Positions 36,996 to 47,303 of a stretch of 64,000 bases of DNA are shown one piece after another (position 1 is the stretch's first letter; the number at the start of each line of letters is the position of its first letter). The notes beneath the pieces were generated by a model that saw only the letters and a program-made list of their open reading frames with translations, had not been told where the DNA came from and did not search any database. A program made the translations under genes and the position numbers. Source of the DNA: Gemmatimonadota bacterium. GTDB lineage: Bacteria > Gemmatimonadota > Gemmatimonadetes > Longimicrobiales > Gaopeijiaceae. The stretch is from contig JAOTVL010000002.1 in the NCBI GenBank assembly GCA_029863525.1, forward strand, positions 1-64,000, written 5' to 3'.

Positions 36996-38012
36996 TCACG
37001 CGACCGCCACGAAGTCCTCCATCGCGGTCATTCCGGCCGCGTCCAGGACGGCCCGAATGCGTGCTCTCGCGCCCGATTGTCCGACCGCGGCCACGTGAAG
37101 CGGCCCCCTCAGCGCCACGGCCTCGGCGGTGTCCAGCACGGGCGCCCCATGGATCTCCTGACCGATCTTTCGTGGGTCGAGCTCGGCGAACGCCGTCAGT
37201 GGAACCCCACTCTGCCGCAGCGCCTTCGATAGCGCCTTTCCAACAGGCCCCGCCCCCCAGATGACGACCGGCCGTCCACCCACCAGGAGCGTCGCCGTCA
37301 GATGTCCGACCTTCGTCGCCAGAAAGGCCTCGGCGGAGTATCGCGCGTCGACGCGAGAGAGCCGGTCGGGCCGCTCCCGCCAATGGTGCAGGACTTCGGG
37401 CACCTTTCCGAATCGAGCACCCGCCCGCCACATCCGGAGGATCAGGTCGTAGTCCTCGGGCCCCGAGCACGCGCGGTACCCACCCACCGACTGGACGGCG
37501 CGGGCCCTCAGAAAGAAGCTCGGATGCGCGAGCGGGCACTCCACGAAGAGTGCCTCCTCGATCTGATCCGGCGTCACCTGGGCATTGATCCAGCGCTCGT
37601 AACGCCGGGCTCCGTCTCGAACCAGATCTCGTGGGAAGTACCGTATCAGGCATCCGCACCCCATCAGTCCGGGCTCCGCCTCCATGAGGGCTCGTTGGGC
37701 CTCGAGTCGTGTCGGCGCCATGACGTCGTCCGCGTCCATTCGGGCCAGGAACCTGCCACGCGCGGAGGAGCGCGCGCGCTCGAGCGCAGCGACGATGCCC
37801 GTGGGGGGTTGCCGCATCACGCGCACGCGAGCGTCCGCGGAGGCCCACCGCTCCAGGAGCGTGGCGGATCCGTCGACGGAGCCGTCGTCGACCACGATCA
37901 CCTCGAAGTCGCGGAAGGTCTGCATCGAGATCGAGGCGGTAGCCTCGTCCAGGAACGGCCGCGCGTCCCGGACCGGCATGAGAACGCTGACGAGCGGAGC
38001 ACGCTCGGTCAT
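36996..38012 (-). CDS. Glycosyltransferase family 2 with C-terminal Rossmann-like domain
   Basis: VSVLMPVRDARPFLDEATASISMQTFRDFEVIVVDDGSVDGS, ARMDADDV; C-terminal VVIWGAGPVGKALSKALRQSG. Confidence 0.88.
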   Translation of the reverse strand: MTERAPLVSVLMPVRDARPFLDEATASISMQTFRDFEVIVVDDGSVDGSATLLERWASADARVRVMRQPPTGIVAALERARSSARGRFLARMDADDVMAPTRLEAQRALMEAEPGLMGCGCLIRYFPRDLVRDGARRYERWINAQVTPDQIEEALFVECPLAHPSFFLRARAVQSVGGYRACSGPEDYDLILRMWRAGARFGKVPEVLHHWRERPDRLSRVDARYSAEAFLATKVGHLTATLLVGGRPVVIWGAGPVGKALSKALRQSGVPLTAFAELDPRKIGQEIHGAPVLDTAEAVALRGPLHVAAVGQSGARARIRAVLDAAGMTAMEDFVAVA

Positions 38013-38055
38013 GTCACGCCCCCGTAGGGCGCTCGATCTGCGGCGGGCAAGCCGG

Positions 38056-40935
38056 TCATTTCGCGTTCGTAGTAGTCCTCGCACCGGCTTCGACCGCCCG
38101 CAGCGAAGCGATCTCGCGGAGCGCCTCGGCCAGGTACCGTCCCGTCGCGCTCTCCGGAATCCCCGCGATCGCCTCTGGGCGGCCCATGCCGACCACCTCT
38201 CCGCCCCGAGAGCCCGCCCCAGGCCCCAGATCGATGACCCAATCGGCGACGCGGATGACGTCCAGATTGTGCTCGATGACGAGCACCGTGTTGCCCGCGT
38301 CGACCAGTCGGCCGAGCACCTCGACGAGCTTGCGAACGTCTTCTCCGGAAAGCCCCGTGGTCGGTTCGTCCAGGATGTAGAGCTTGCGACCCTTCTTCCC
38401 CGCGGCACGCGCCAGCTCGCGAGCGATCTTCAGGCGCTGCGACTCCCCGCCCGACAGAGTGGTGGCGGGCTGCCCGAGACGCAGATAACCGAGTCCGACC
38501 TGTTGAAGCTGCCAGAGCGTCTTGCCCAACTTCCGTTGGCGGATGAAGAAGCGGATCGCTTCGTCCACCGTGAGCTCGAGCACCTCGGCGATCGTCTTCC
38601 CCTTCACCTTCACGTCGAGGACTTCTCGCTTGTACCGGCGGCCCCCGCAGGCGTCGCACGGCACGTAGATGTCCGCCATGAAGATCATCTCGACCTCGAC
38701 GGAGCCGGCACCCTTGCACTCCTCACAGCGCCCGCCCTGCACGTTGAAGCTGAAGTGTCCGGGCGCGTATCCCCGCTCTCTGGCGACCGGAGTCTGTGCG
38801 AAGAGCTTCCGCACCTCGTCCCACGCCTTGATGTAGGTCACCGGGTTTGAGCGAGGGGTCCGTCCGATCGGCGACTGATCGACCAGCACGACCTCGTCCA
38901 GGTGGGTGATGCCCTCGAGCGCCTGGTACTCGCCGACCACCTCGCCGAGATGCTCCTTGGCGGAAGTCTCGCCCGAGCCCAACTCCTGCTCGGCCGCACG
39001 GTACAGCACGTCGTGCACGAGCGTTGATTTGCCCGATCCCGATACCCCCGTCACGACGGTCATCACGCCGAGCGGAATCTCGACGTCCACTCCCCTCAGG
39101 TTGTGCTGCGTCGCTCCGCGCAGCACGAGGGCCGGACCGTCGAGAGGCCGTGGCCGGTCGGGCGGCAGGAGGGGTGAGGCGCCGGCAAGGTACCGCCCCG
39201 TCGCCGTATCCTGGTTCGGGAGGTCACCGGGAGGTCCTTCGAAGACTACCTGAACCCCGTGCTCACCGGATTCGGGACCGAGCTCGACGACGTGGTCGGC
39301 CACACGGATCGCCTGGGTGTCGTGCTCGACGACGACGACCGTGTTGCCGGCGCTGCGGAGCCGGCCCAAGAGGTCCAAGAGGGCACCCGTGTCGCGAGGA
39401 TGCAGCCCGACGGTAGGCTCGTCCAGGACGTAGAGCGTGTCGACCAGTGCCGAGCCCAGCGAATTGGCGAGGTTGATACGCTGGGCTTCCCCACCGGAGA
39501 GCGTCCTCATCTGCCGACTCAGCGAGAGGTACCCGAGTCCGACGTCGACGAGGAAGCTGACCCGCGCGCGCAGCTCCCTGAGAATCGTCTCCGCGATCTG
39601 CTCTTCCATCTCTGAAAGCGTGAGCTCGTCGAGCCACGACGCGAGTCCGTCGAGGGGCAGGTCCGCAACGTGCGCGATCGTGCGATCGCCGACCCGGACG
39701 TACAGCGCCTGGCCGCGGATGCGCGCCCCACCACACTCTCGGCAAGGATTGGGGCTCTGATACTGTCGAAGGAAGACGCGGATGTATTGCTTGTAGCGCT
39801 TCCTCTCGCGAGAGACGAGGAACGGGATGATGCCCTTGAATCCCTTGGTGCCGTGGAGCACGTCGGAGCGGAAATCGTCAGGAAGATCCTCCCACGGGTC
39901 GGACGCCGAGACGCCTCGCTTCTTCGCGAACTCCAGGAGCTTCGCACGCTCACGCTTGTAGCGTGGCTTCGTCCACGGATCGATCGCCCCCGCCCGGAGC
40001 GATCGATTCGGCGCCGGGACGATGAGCGCTTCGTCATAGTCGAGCGTCGCCCCGAAGCCCGTGCACAAAGGGCACGTGCCGTAGGGGTTGTTGAACGAGA
40101 AGAGCTGGGGCGTAGGCTCGAGGAATTCGACGTCGGGGTGATCGGGACACCGGAATTGCTCGGTGAAGAGGAGGCGCGCCGGAGCCCCCTCCGGTGGGTC
40201 GGCCACGACCACGACCGCCTCGCCGTCTCCCTCCACGAAGCACGTGCCGAGCGAGTCGGCCAATCGATCGGCCTCCTCGGGATCGACCTTCAGCCGGTCC
40301 ACCACGACCAGGATCTCGTCGGCGGCCGTCACGTCGAGTCCCAATCCCTCCGTCGTCTCCGCACCGGGGCCCGACAGATCGACCGGATCTCCATCGATCA
40401 TGACGCGGACGAAGCCCATGGCCAGGAGATTGGAAACGACCAGCTCATGGGTGATCTCCTCGCTGCGAGGGAGCGGAAAGGAGACTTGGATGCGGGCCCC
40501 CGCGCCGAGCTCGAGGACCCGATCGACGGCACCGCTCACGGTGTCGGGGCGAACGCGGCGGCCGCACTCGGGGCAGTGCGTCCGTCCGACCCGCGACCAG
40601 AGCAGACGCATGTAGTCGTAGACCTCGGTCGCCGTGCCGACCGTCGAGCGGCTCGACTTCGTGGGGTTCTTCTGCTCGATGGCCACCGCGGGTGAGATTC
40701 CGTCGACCGAGTCGACGTCCGGCTTCTCCATGCGCTCCAGAAACTGCTTCGCGTACGTCGACAGCGATTCGACGTACCGGCGCTGACCTTCTGCGAAGAG
40801 GGTGTCGAGCGCGAGAGAGCTCTTGCCCGACCCGGACGGTCCGGTGATCACGGTGAGGCTCCGCCTGGGGAGATCGAGATCGATCCCCTTGAGGTTGTGC
40901 TGGCGCGCGCCTCGAATGCGTATCGGGTCCTTCAT
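38056..40935 (-). CDS. uvrA: Excinuclease ABC subunit A
   Basis: IRGARQHNLKGIDLDLPR, ITGPSGSGKSSLALDTLFAEGQRRYVESLS, CEECKGAGSVEVEM, LDEPTTGLSGEDV. Confidence 0.97.
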   Translation of the reverse strand: MKDPIRIRGARQHNLKGIDLDLPRRSLTVITGPSGSGKSSLALDTLFAEGQRRYVESLSTYAKQFLERMEKPDVDSVDGISPAVAIEQKNPTKSSRSTVGTATEVYDYMRLLWSRVGRTHCPECGRRVRPDTVSGAVDRVLELGAGARIQVSFPLPRSEEITHELVVSNLLAMGFVRVMIDGDPVDLSGPGAETTEGLGLDVTAADEILVVVDRLKVDPEEADRLADSLGTCFVEGDGEAVVVVADPPEGAPARLLFTEQFRCPDHPDVEFLEPTPQLFSFNNPYGTCPLCTGFGATLDYDEALIVPAPNRSLRAGAIDPWTKPRYKRERAKLLEFAKKRGVSASDPWEDLPDDFRSDVLHGTKGFKGIIPFLVSRERKRYKQYIRVFLRQYQSPNPCRECGGARIRGQALYVRVGDRTIAHVADLPLDGLASWLDELTLSEMEEQIAETILRELRARVSFLVDVGLGYLSLSRQMRTLSGGEAQRINLANSLGSALVDTLYVLDEPTVGLHPRDTGALLDLLGRLRSAGNTVVVVEHDTQAIRVADHVVELGPESGEHGVQVVFEGPPGDLPNQDTATGRYLAGASPLLPPDRPRPLDGPALVLRGATQHNLRGVDVEIPLGVMTVVTGVSGSGKSTLVHDVLYRAAEQELGSGETSAKEHLGEVVGEYQALEGITHLDEVVLVDQSPIGRTPRSNPVTYIKAWDEVRKLFAQTPVARERGYAPGHFSFNVQGGRCEECKGAGSVEVEMIFMADIYVPCDACGGRRYKREVLDVKVKGKTIAEVLELTVDEAIRFFIRQRKLGKTLWQLQQVGLGYLRLGQPATTLSGGESQRLKIARELARAAGKKGRKLYILDEPTTGLSGEDVRKLVEVLGRLVDAGNTVLVIEHNLDVIRVADWVIDLGPGAGSRGGEVVGMGRPEAIAGIPESATGRYLAEALREIASLRAVEAGARTTTNAK

Positions 40936-41207
40936 CTCGCTCGTCGGAACGACGGGTGCACGAACAGGGTTCTGGTCCCCGAGCCGTGACGGGTGATGGA
41001 AGATGATGATACACCGGACGTCCCGTGTCGCGGGGTTGACGCCCGATCATTTTTCTTGAGGTCGACGGTGGTCCACCACGGACGACCGAAACGCAGAGTC
41101 ACTATGGACGACATGCAGAACGAGGCAGGCATCGGGCGGCCGATCCGCGTCGACGGCCGACACGTACGAGGACGCTCGTCCCTGGCACCCTCTCCGAGCG
41201 AGGCGTG

Positions 41208-41843
41208 ATGACGACCGACCGAAGGATCAACCTGGTTCATGGCGCCGAAGAGATCGATTTCGGTAAGAGCGGTCTCGTCCCCGTCGTCGCCCAGGATTCG
41301 AAGTCCGGAGTCGTGCTGATGGTCGCGTGGGCGAATCGGGAGGCGATCGAGAAGACGATGGAAACGAGGGACGTCCACTTCTGGTGCCGTTCGCGTGGCG
41401 AGCTCTGGCGAAAGGGCGAGACCAGTGGAAACACGCTCTCTTTGGTATCGCTTCATCTCGACTGCGACGGCGATGCGCTTCTCGCGCGGGTCAGGCCCTC
41501 CGGGCCCTCCTGCCACACGGGAGAGGCCACGTGCTTCGGTGCGGGCACGATGCCGGAATGGGGCGAGTCGGACGCCTTCGCGCGCCTCGACCGGATGCTG
41601 CTTTCGCGAGCCGTCGAGCGACCCTCGGGGAGCTACACGGTGCGGTTGCTGGAGGACGAGAACCTCCGGCTCGAGAAGCTCGGCGAGGGGACCGCCGAAC
41701 TGGTGGCCGTGCTCGCCAAGAAAGACAGCGCGCGCTCTGTGGAAGAAGGAGCGGATCTCCTCTACCACACCCTCGTTGCTTTGCGGGCGCAGGGGATCGG
41801 AATCGAACAGCTCCGCGCCGCCCTCGAGGATCGGGCCGGCTGA
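41208..41843 (+). CDS. hisIE: Bifunctional phosphoribosyl-AMP cyclohydrolase/phosphoribosyl-ATP diphosphatase
   Basis: VLMVAWANREAIEKTMETRDVHFWCRSRGELWRKGETSGN...SCHTGEATCF; C-terminal HisE KEGADLLYH-like EEGADLLYHTLVAL. Confidence 0.95.
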   Translation: MTTDRRINLVHGAEEIDFGKSGLVPVVAQDSKSGVVLMVAWANREAIEKTMETRDVHFWCRSRGELWRKGETSGNTLSLVSLHLDCDGDALLARVRPSGPSCHTGEATCFGAGTMPEWGESDAFARLDRMLLSRAVERPSGSYTVRLLEDENLRLEKLGEGTAELVAVLAKKDSARSVEEGADLLYHTLVALRAQGIGIEQLRAALEDRAG

Positions 41844-41845
41844 CC

Positions 41846-43648
41846 ATGGCCGACGCCGCGACCCTGCACGAAGAGGAGGCGCTGGGGAAGGCGTACGACG
41901 CTCGCCTCATGCGGCGCCTGCTGCGATACCTCGGGCCGTACAAACGGTACGTGGCACTCGCGCTCCTCGTGCTTCTCTTCGGCTCAGGGCTCGCGATCGT
42001 CGGCCCGTGGATCACACAGCTGGTCATCGACGAGGCGATCCCCAACAACGATCGGCGGCTGCTCGGCCTGTTGATCTGGGCATATGTGGCGTCGATCGTG
42101 GTCGGCTTCGTCCTGGAGTACGCACAGGCGCTCATCACGACCTGGCTCGGCCAGTCGGTCATGTACGATCTCCGCCAAGAGATCTTCGAGAAGCTTCAGC
42201 GGCTCGACCTGCGCTTCTACGATCGGAACCCGATCGGGCGATTGATGACGCGGATCACGAACGACGTCGAAACGCTCAACACGCTCTTCAGCTCCGGCGT
42301 GGTTTCCGTGTTCGGCGACGTCTTCACGCTCGTGTTCATCGTCGGCGCCATGCTGAGCATGAACTGGCGTCTGGCGCTCGTTTCGTTCGCTGTGTTGCCG
42401 CTCGTATTCCTGACGGCGTTCATCTTCCGGGCAAAGGTGCGCGAAGCATATCGCGACATCCGCGTCCGGATCGCGCGTGTCAACGCGTTCCTGCACGAGC
42501 ACATCACCGGTGTCCGCGTCGTGCAGCTGTTCAATCGCGAGGACGCCGACGCCCGCCGTCTCGCTGAGCTGAACGAAAGCCACCTGCAGGCTCACCTCCG
42601 CTCGATCACGTACTACGCGCTGTTCTTCCCAGCCATCCAATTCTTCACCGCGCTCGCGCTCGCGCTGATCCTCTGGTACGGCGGCCTCCGCATGCTCGAC
42701 GGCTTCCTGACCGTGGGTGTCATCGCGGCGTTTCTACAGTACGCGCGCCGATTCTTCCGCCCGATTCAGGATCTCTCCGAGAAGTACAACCTCCTTCAAG
42801 CGGCGATGGCGTCTTCGGAGCGGGTCTTCAAGCTCCTCGACGAGGAGATCGAGATCAGGGACCCGACGCCAATGCGCGCGCTTCCGGCGAGCGGACGCGG
42901 AGAGATCGTCTTCGAAGACGTCTGGTTCGCCTACGGCAACGACGAGGATGGCCAGCCCGACTGGGTCCTCCGGGAGGTGAGCTTCACGGTTGCGCCTGGA
43001 GAGAAGGTGGCGATCGTCGGGCACACGGGAGCCGGGAAGACCACACTCATCAACCTTCTCATGCGCTTTTACGACGTTCAGAAAGGGCGCATCCTGCTGG
43101 ACGGCGTCCCCATACGCGACGTCGGTCTCGACGAGCTTCGTGGCCGGATCGGGCTGGTGCTCCAGGACGTTTTCCTGTTCAGCCAAGACGTCGCGTACAA
43201 CGTAAGGCTCGGATCGCCCGACATCGGGGACGACCGGATCATCGAGGCGGCCCGGCGCGTCGGCGCCTCCGACTTCATCGACCGACTGGAGGCGGGATAC
43301 GAACAGCCACTCGGAGAGCGGGGGGCTACTCTGTCCGTCGGGCAGCGCCAGCTCGTCAGCTTCGCGAGGGCCCTCGCGTTCGATCCCCAAATCCTGGTGC
43401 TCGATGAGGCGACGAGCTCGGTGGACTCGGAGATCGAGGCGCAGATCGAGCAGGCGACCGATCAGCTCCTGCGGGGTCGGACCTCAGTGGTGATCGCGCA
43501 CCGTCTTTCCACCGTGCAGAACGCCGACCGCATCATCGTCATGCACCACGGACGGGTGCACGAGCAGGGAACGCACCAGGCGCTGCTGGAGGCGGGTGGC
43601 CTCTACGCCCGCCTGCACGAGCTGCAGTTCACTACCGTCGCCGCCTGA
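41846..43648 (+). CDS. ABC transporter, fused permease/ATP-binding (MsbA-like exporter)
   Basis: Walker A GHTGAGKTT, SVGQRQL signature, Walker B ILVLDEATSSVD, six-TM N-terminus. Confidence 0.93.
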   Translation: MADAATLHEEEALGKAYDARLMRRLLRYLGPYKRYVALALLVLLFGSGLAIVGPWITQLVIDEAIPNNDRRLLGLLIWAYVASIVVGFVLEYAQALITTWLGQSVMYDLRQEIFEKLQRLDLRFYDRNPIGRLMTRITNDVETLNTLFSSGVVSVFGDVFTLVFIVGAMLSMNWRLALVSFAVLPLVFLTAFIFRAKVREAYRDIRVRIARVNAFLHEHITGVRVVQLFNREDADARRLAELNESHLQAHLRSITYYALFFPAIQFFTALALALILWYGGLRMLDGFLTVGVIAAFLQYARRFFRPIQDLSEKYNLLQAAMASSERVFKLLDEEIEIRDPTPMRALPASGRGEIVFEDVWFAYGNDEDGQPDWVLREVSFTVAPGEKVAIVGHTGAGKTTLINLLMRFYDVQKGRILLDGVPIRDVGLDELRGRIGLVLQDVFLFSQDVAYNVRLGSPDIGDDRIIEAARRVGASDFIDRLEAGYEQPLGERGATLSVGQRQLVSFARALAFDPQILVLDEATSSVDSEIEAQIEQATDQLLRGRTSVVIAHRLSTVQNADRIIVMHHGRVHEQGTHQALLEAGGLYARLHELQFTTVAA

Positions 43649-45218
43649 CCAGGTCGGTCTCGGAAAGGGTATCCACGGGGGTCGCCGGGAGCTCCAACGA
43701 ATCGCCCGTGAGGGCACCCACCCCAAGCATCTCGGCCTTCAGCGTGTCGACCCGGACGCTGTCACCCGCCGTTGTATCGACCGGGACGGCAAGCGTGTCC
43801 ACGGACATCGTCTCGGACGGTAGAGCCGCCACGGAGTCCATGACGATGTGCCTTCGGGACGCGGGCGTCAGCACGCCGGCGACCCTCAGGAGCGGCTCTT
43901 CCTCGAATCCGCCCACCGGCTCGAGCGCCGACTCCGAGTAACGCGTCGAGGGATTCCAGAGAATCCACTCCTGGATGCCGACGTCGTAGGCCGCCTGGAT
44001 CTGGGCCCGAACCTCCGGAGCTCCGTACCGAGGCGGGCCGAGCGTGAAGTCCTGAATCCAGGGTCGGGTGAGGCCCGCGCCAGCCACCTTGGACGAACGG
44101 CCGATCGCGTCGCGGAGCGCCGCACGCACGACCTCGTACGGGTACGCATTCGGTTCGCTGTATCCGAAGCTGTCCTCCCAATAGTGACTGGGGTACACCA
44201 TCGGCAGCGCGACGTCGACCACGTCGATGAACGACTCCCAGAGTTGGCCTAGGCCGATGTCGCGACGAAACGACGTGGTCACGCCGAACACGTCGGCGGT
44301 CGAGCGAACCGGCAGGTCCGCCAACCCGTCGCGGGCGTACGTGAGGAAACCGCGAATGGCCTCGTCCCTCGCGCGACCCTCACTTCCGGGGAAAACCGCC
44401 CGGTCCATGTCCGCGGGCGGCGCGTCCGGGAAGCGGATGTAGTCCCACTGGATCTCGGGAAAGCCCATCTGGGCAACTTCACGCGCGATCTGCACGTGGT
44501 ATTCCCACACGCCCCGGGCGTACGGGTTCAACCAGACGATGTCCTTGCTGTCGATCCACACCCCGCCCGCCGTGTCCTGGATCGCGAGCTCGGGTCGGTG
44601 GGTCGAGAGGAGCGGGTCCTTGGCGACGGTGATCCGGGCGATGGGATAGATGCCCTCGGCCTCCAGTCGATCCAGCAGCGCCGGGAGGTCTCGGATCCTA
44701 CGTTCCCCGGTCGCGCCGATCTCGTGCGCGAGCGGGACCTCGGTGCGGTGGCTCAGGTAGCCCGTGACGTCTTTGATGTCGATGACGAACGAATTGACCT
44801 CCGTGCGTCGGGCCAGATCGAGCAGCGCGGTCATGCGGGCTTCTGAGCCGGCGGCCCAGGCGTTCACGTACAGCCCACGCACGTGCTCGGGCCGGGGGAA
44901 GCGCGCGTCCGGGAAGTCGACGAGCTCTCGCGGTGTGTGGATCATCGGGCCGGAGGCTTCCATGTCGACCGCGTCGCTGCCCATGCCCAGCTCGGGAGCC
45001 GGTCGGGACAGTTCGGCCGTGCCGCTGGCCAGTGGCGCACCGTCCGGACGCGCCTCTGGCGCTTCGCCCCGATCCTCCGTGTCGGGCGGCTCGAGCTCGG
45101 TCAGCGGCAGCTCGCCGGCTAGGTCTGCCGCGTCGTCGGCCTGGGCGGCGCCGCATCCGAAAAGCACGACGAGCGAGACGAGGCCGAGCGCGATACGAGG
45201 TGCCACGGAGGAGCGCAT
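43632..45218 (-). CDS. Putative glycoside hydrolase (DUF4015-like) lipoprotein
   Basis: MRSSVAPRIALGLVSLVVLFGC; RGLYVNAWAAGS, FVIDIKDVTGYLS, IARITVAKDPLLS, EIQWDYIRFPD. Confidence 0.88.
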   Translation of the reverse strand: MRSSVAPRIALGLVSLVVLFGCGAAQADDAADLAGELPLTELEPPDTEDRGEAPEARPDGAPLASGTAELSRPAPELGMGSDAVDMEASGPMIHTPRELVDFPDARFPRPEHVRGLYVNAWAAGSEARMTALLDLARRTEVNSFVIDIKDVTGYLSHRTEVPLAHEIGATGERRIRDLPALLDRLEAEGIYPIARITVAKDPLLSTHRPELAIQDTAGGVWIDSKDIVWLNPYARGVWEYHVQIAREVAQMGFPEIQWDYIRFPDAPPADMDRAVFPGSEGRARDEAIRGFLTYARDGLADLPVRSTADVFGVTTSFRRDIGLGQLWESFIDVVDVALPMVYPSHYWEDSFGYSEPNAYPYEVVRAALRDAIGRSSKVAGAGLTRPWIQDFTLGPPRYGAPEVRAQIQAAYDVGIQEWILWNPSTRYSESALEPVGGFEEEPLLRVAGVLTPASRRHIVMDSVAALPSETMSVDTLAVPVDTTAGDSVRVDTLKAEMLGVGALTGDSLELPATPVDTLSETDLVRRRR

Positions 45219-45232
45219 CGAGTCGTTCGGGC

Positions 45233-45574
45233 TCAGTAGGCCGTCAGAGACGGATCGACGTCTTGACGCCATCGGAGGATTCCACCCTCCAGATTCCAAA
45301 CGCGCTCGTACCCTTTGGCCAAAAGGAACTGCGTGGCCATGGCACTTCGTGCTCCACTCCGGCAATAGATGACCACTTCGGCCGAGGGGTCGACCTCGTC
45401 GCTGCGCGACAAGAACTCGCCCGACGGAATTCGGAGCTGGCCCACATCCGGAAGGTCGGCGATGGCGATCTCGAACGGTTGGCGTACGTCGATGAGCACC
45501 GGCACGTCGCCCGCGTCGAGGCGCTCCTTCAGCGCAAGCGGCGTGATCTCCGGCACTTCTGGGGGTTCGTTCAT
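45233..45574 (-). CDS. Single-domain rhodanese
   Basis: VPVLIDVRQPFEIAIADLPDVGQLRIP, VVIYCRSGARSAMATQFL. Confidence 0.9.
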   Translation of the reverse strand: MNEPPEVPEITPLALKERLDAGDVPVLIDVRQPFEIAIADLPDVGQLRIPSGEFLSRSDEVDPSAEVVIYCRSGARSAMATQFLLAKGYERVWNLEGGILRWRQDVDPSLTAY

Positions 45575-46935
45575 GCGCTGGGCCCGTCGTCCAACAGTTG
45601 GCGGAGTCGCGCGGCGGCTCTGTCAGCCGCGCCTCGGTGGCGCTGAATATAGTCGACTGCTGCCTGGCCAGCCCGTGAGCGGAGCTCCTCGTCGAGCAGC
45701 CATTCCGTCATGACACCGGCCAGTTCGTCCGAAGACGTTGCAATCTTCGCGCCGCCCTCGCGAAGCAGGTCGGACGCGGCCCGTGTGTTCCCGTGACGCG
45801 GTCCGAAAACGACGGGTGTCTCGGCGGCCGCCGGCTCCAGCACCGAGTGGAGACCCTCGGCGTGGAACCCGCCTCCCACGTAGGAGATCGCCGCCACTCC
45901 GTACAGATGGGCGAGAGCCCCCACTCGGTCCACGACGACCGCATCCAGCGGCTCGTCGACTCCACGCTCCCGAGCTGCCCCGCCGTGAGCCCCCGACCCA
46001 CCCCGAGCATCGCCGGAACCCCCCGACGCGCGCTCGACATCGGTCAACGTGCCGGCGCCCCATCCGTCCTCGCGCAGGCGCACCACGAGATCCGCCACGG
46101 AATCCGCGTGGGGCTCGTGCGGCGCGATGATTACGCGGAGCGCCGGCGCCGCGTCGCGGACCTGCCGCAGCGCGGGCAGCAGGACGTCCTCGTCGGAGCG
46201 CCACGTGGAGCCCGCTACGATCGTGGGGCGAGAGGAAGCGCGGAACGGGTCGAGGTAGGGTGCGGAGCGAGGGGTGTCATCGAACCGGGACGCGGCCGAA
46301 TCGATCCCGGGATCCCCCGTCGACACCAAAGCGGAGCGCCGAACGCCGAGCCCGGACAATCGCTCCGCATCGGCCTCGGTGTTCGCGCACACCAGGTCGA
46401 GCGTGGCCCAAGTGGCCCGCAAGAAGGTCCGAGCAAGACGCCCTCCTCGGCCCGCCCCCTCGGTCACGGTCGCCCCCACCATGGCGACGGGAATCCCATG
46501 CCGGCCCGCTTCGGCGACCAGCACGGGCCAGACCTCCGTCTTCGTGAACACGATCAGGCTCGGCTCGACCGAGCGGAGCACGCGGGTCAGCGGGCCGCGC
46601 AAGTCCCACGGGAGATACGTCGCCACATCGGCTCCGAATCGCCCCGCGAGCGACTCGGCCGATGGAGAAAAGAACGTGTAAACGACCTGAACGTCCGGGC
46701 GGGCCTCGAGGAGCGCGTCCTTCACGGCCATTGCCTGGAGCCCTTCGCCGACGCTGGGGGCGTGGAACCACACAACGGGCCGATCGCGGTCTCGGACGAC
46801 GTCGCCCCACGTGGCCAAGAGCCGATCCGCGTGACGTCGACCCGCCATTCCTCGCGCGAGCTTGGAGTCGCCGACCGAAAACAGAGGGGCGGCGAGACGC
46901 ACGATCGCCACCGCGATCTGATAGAGGATCGACAT
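45571..46935 (-). CDS. waaA: 3-deoxy-D-manno-octulosonic acid transferase
   Basis: VVWFHAPSVGEGLQAMAV, TKTEVWPVLVAEAGRHGIPVAMVGATV, VAGSTWRSDEDVLLPA, YVGGGFHAEGLHSVLEPAA; ATGA overlap with rhodanese gene. Confidence 0.92.
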   Translation of the reverse strand: MSILYQIAVAIVRLAAPLFSVGDSKLARGMAGRRHADRLLATWGDVVRDRDRPVVWFHAPSVGEGLQAMAVKDALLEARPDVQVVYTFFSPSAESLAGRFGADVATYLPWDLRGPLTRVLRSVEPSLIVFTKTEVWPVLVAEAGRHGIPVAMVGATVTEGAGRGGRLARTFLRATWATLDLVCANTEADAERLSGLGVRRSALVSTGDPGIDSAASRFDDTPRSAPYLDPFRASSRPTIVAGSTWRSDEDVLLPALRQVRDAAPALRVIIAPHEPHADSVADLVVRLREDGWGAGTLTDVERASGGSGDARGGSGAHGGAARERGVDEPLDAVVVDRVGALAHLYGVAAISYVGGGFHAEGLHSVLEPAAAETPVVFGPRHGNTRAASDLLREGGAKIATSSDELAGVMTEWLLDEELRSRAGQAAVDYIQRHRGAADRAAARLRQLLDDGPSA

Positions 46936-46980
46936 GGTCTGAGGATAGGTCGGGTGGACCACCGTCGGTAGATTCTCCGC

Positions 46981-47187
46981 ATGCGCTTCCAAATCACGGT
47001 GCGATACGGCGGAGCCAGACAGAGCTATCACACCTTCCTCGTCGAGGCCGCGGACGCGGCCGCCGCGCTGAGACAGGCGGCCGAGGACATGCCCTCCGAG
47101 ATCGCAGTCGAAGCCGATCTGGTGGAGCTCCGCATCGCGGTCGATCCCGACGCGCGCACCTACCTGGGTGAAGGTGGGGGTCCATGA
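46981..47187 (+). CDS. Hypothetical 68-aa protein
   Basis: MRFQITVRYGGARQSYHTFLVEAADAAAALRQAAEDMPSEIAVEADLVELRIAVDPDARTYLGEGGGP; coding-like composition. Confidence 0.55.
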   Translation: MRFQITVRYGGARQSYHTFLVEAADAAAALRQAAEDMPSEIAVEADLVELRIAVDPDARTYLGEGGGP

Positions 47188-47303
47188 TGCGCCGGGCGGC
47201 CGAAGTCGGTGCAAGCCGGGCCGGGAGCGCAGGCGAGATCGAAGAAACGTGAGGTCGACCGCGTATTGGAGTTGAGACGAGCTTTCTCAGAGCCTAGGAG
47301 ACA

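Noticed and set aside
41104-41208. 34-codon ORF overlapping the hisIE start as a His attenuator leader
   Set aside because: Contains only one His and no terminator/antiterminator pair is evident
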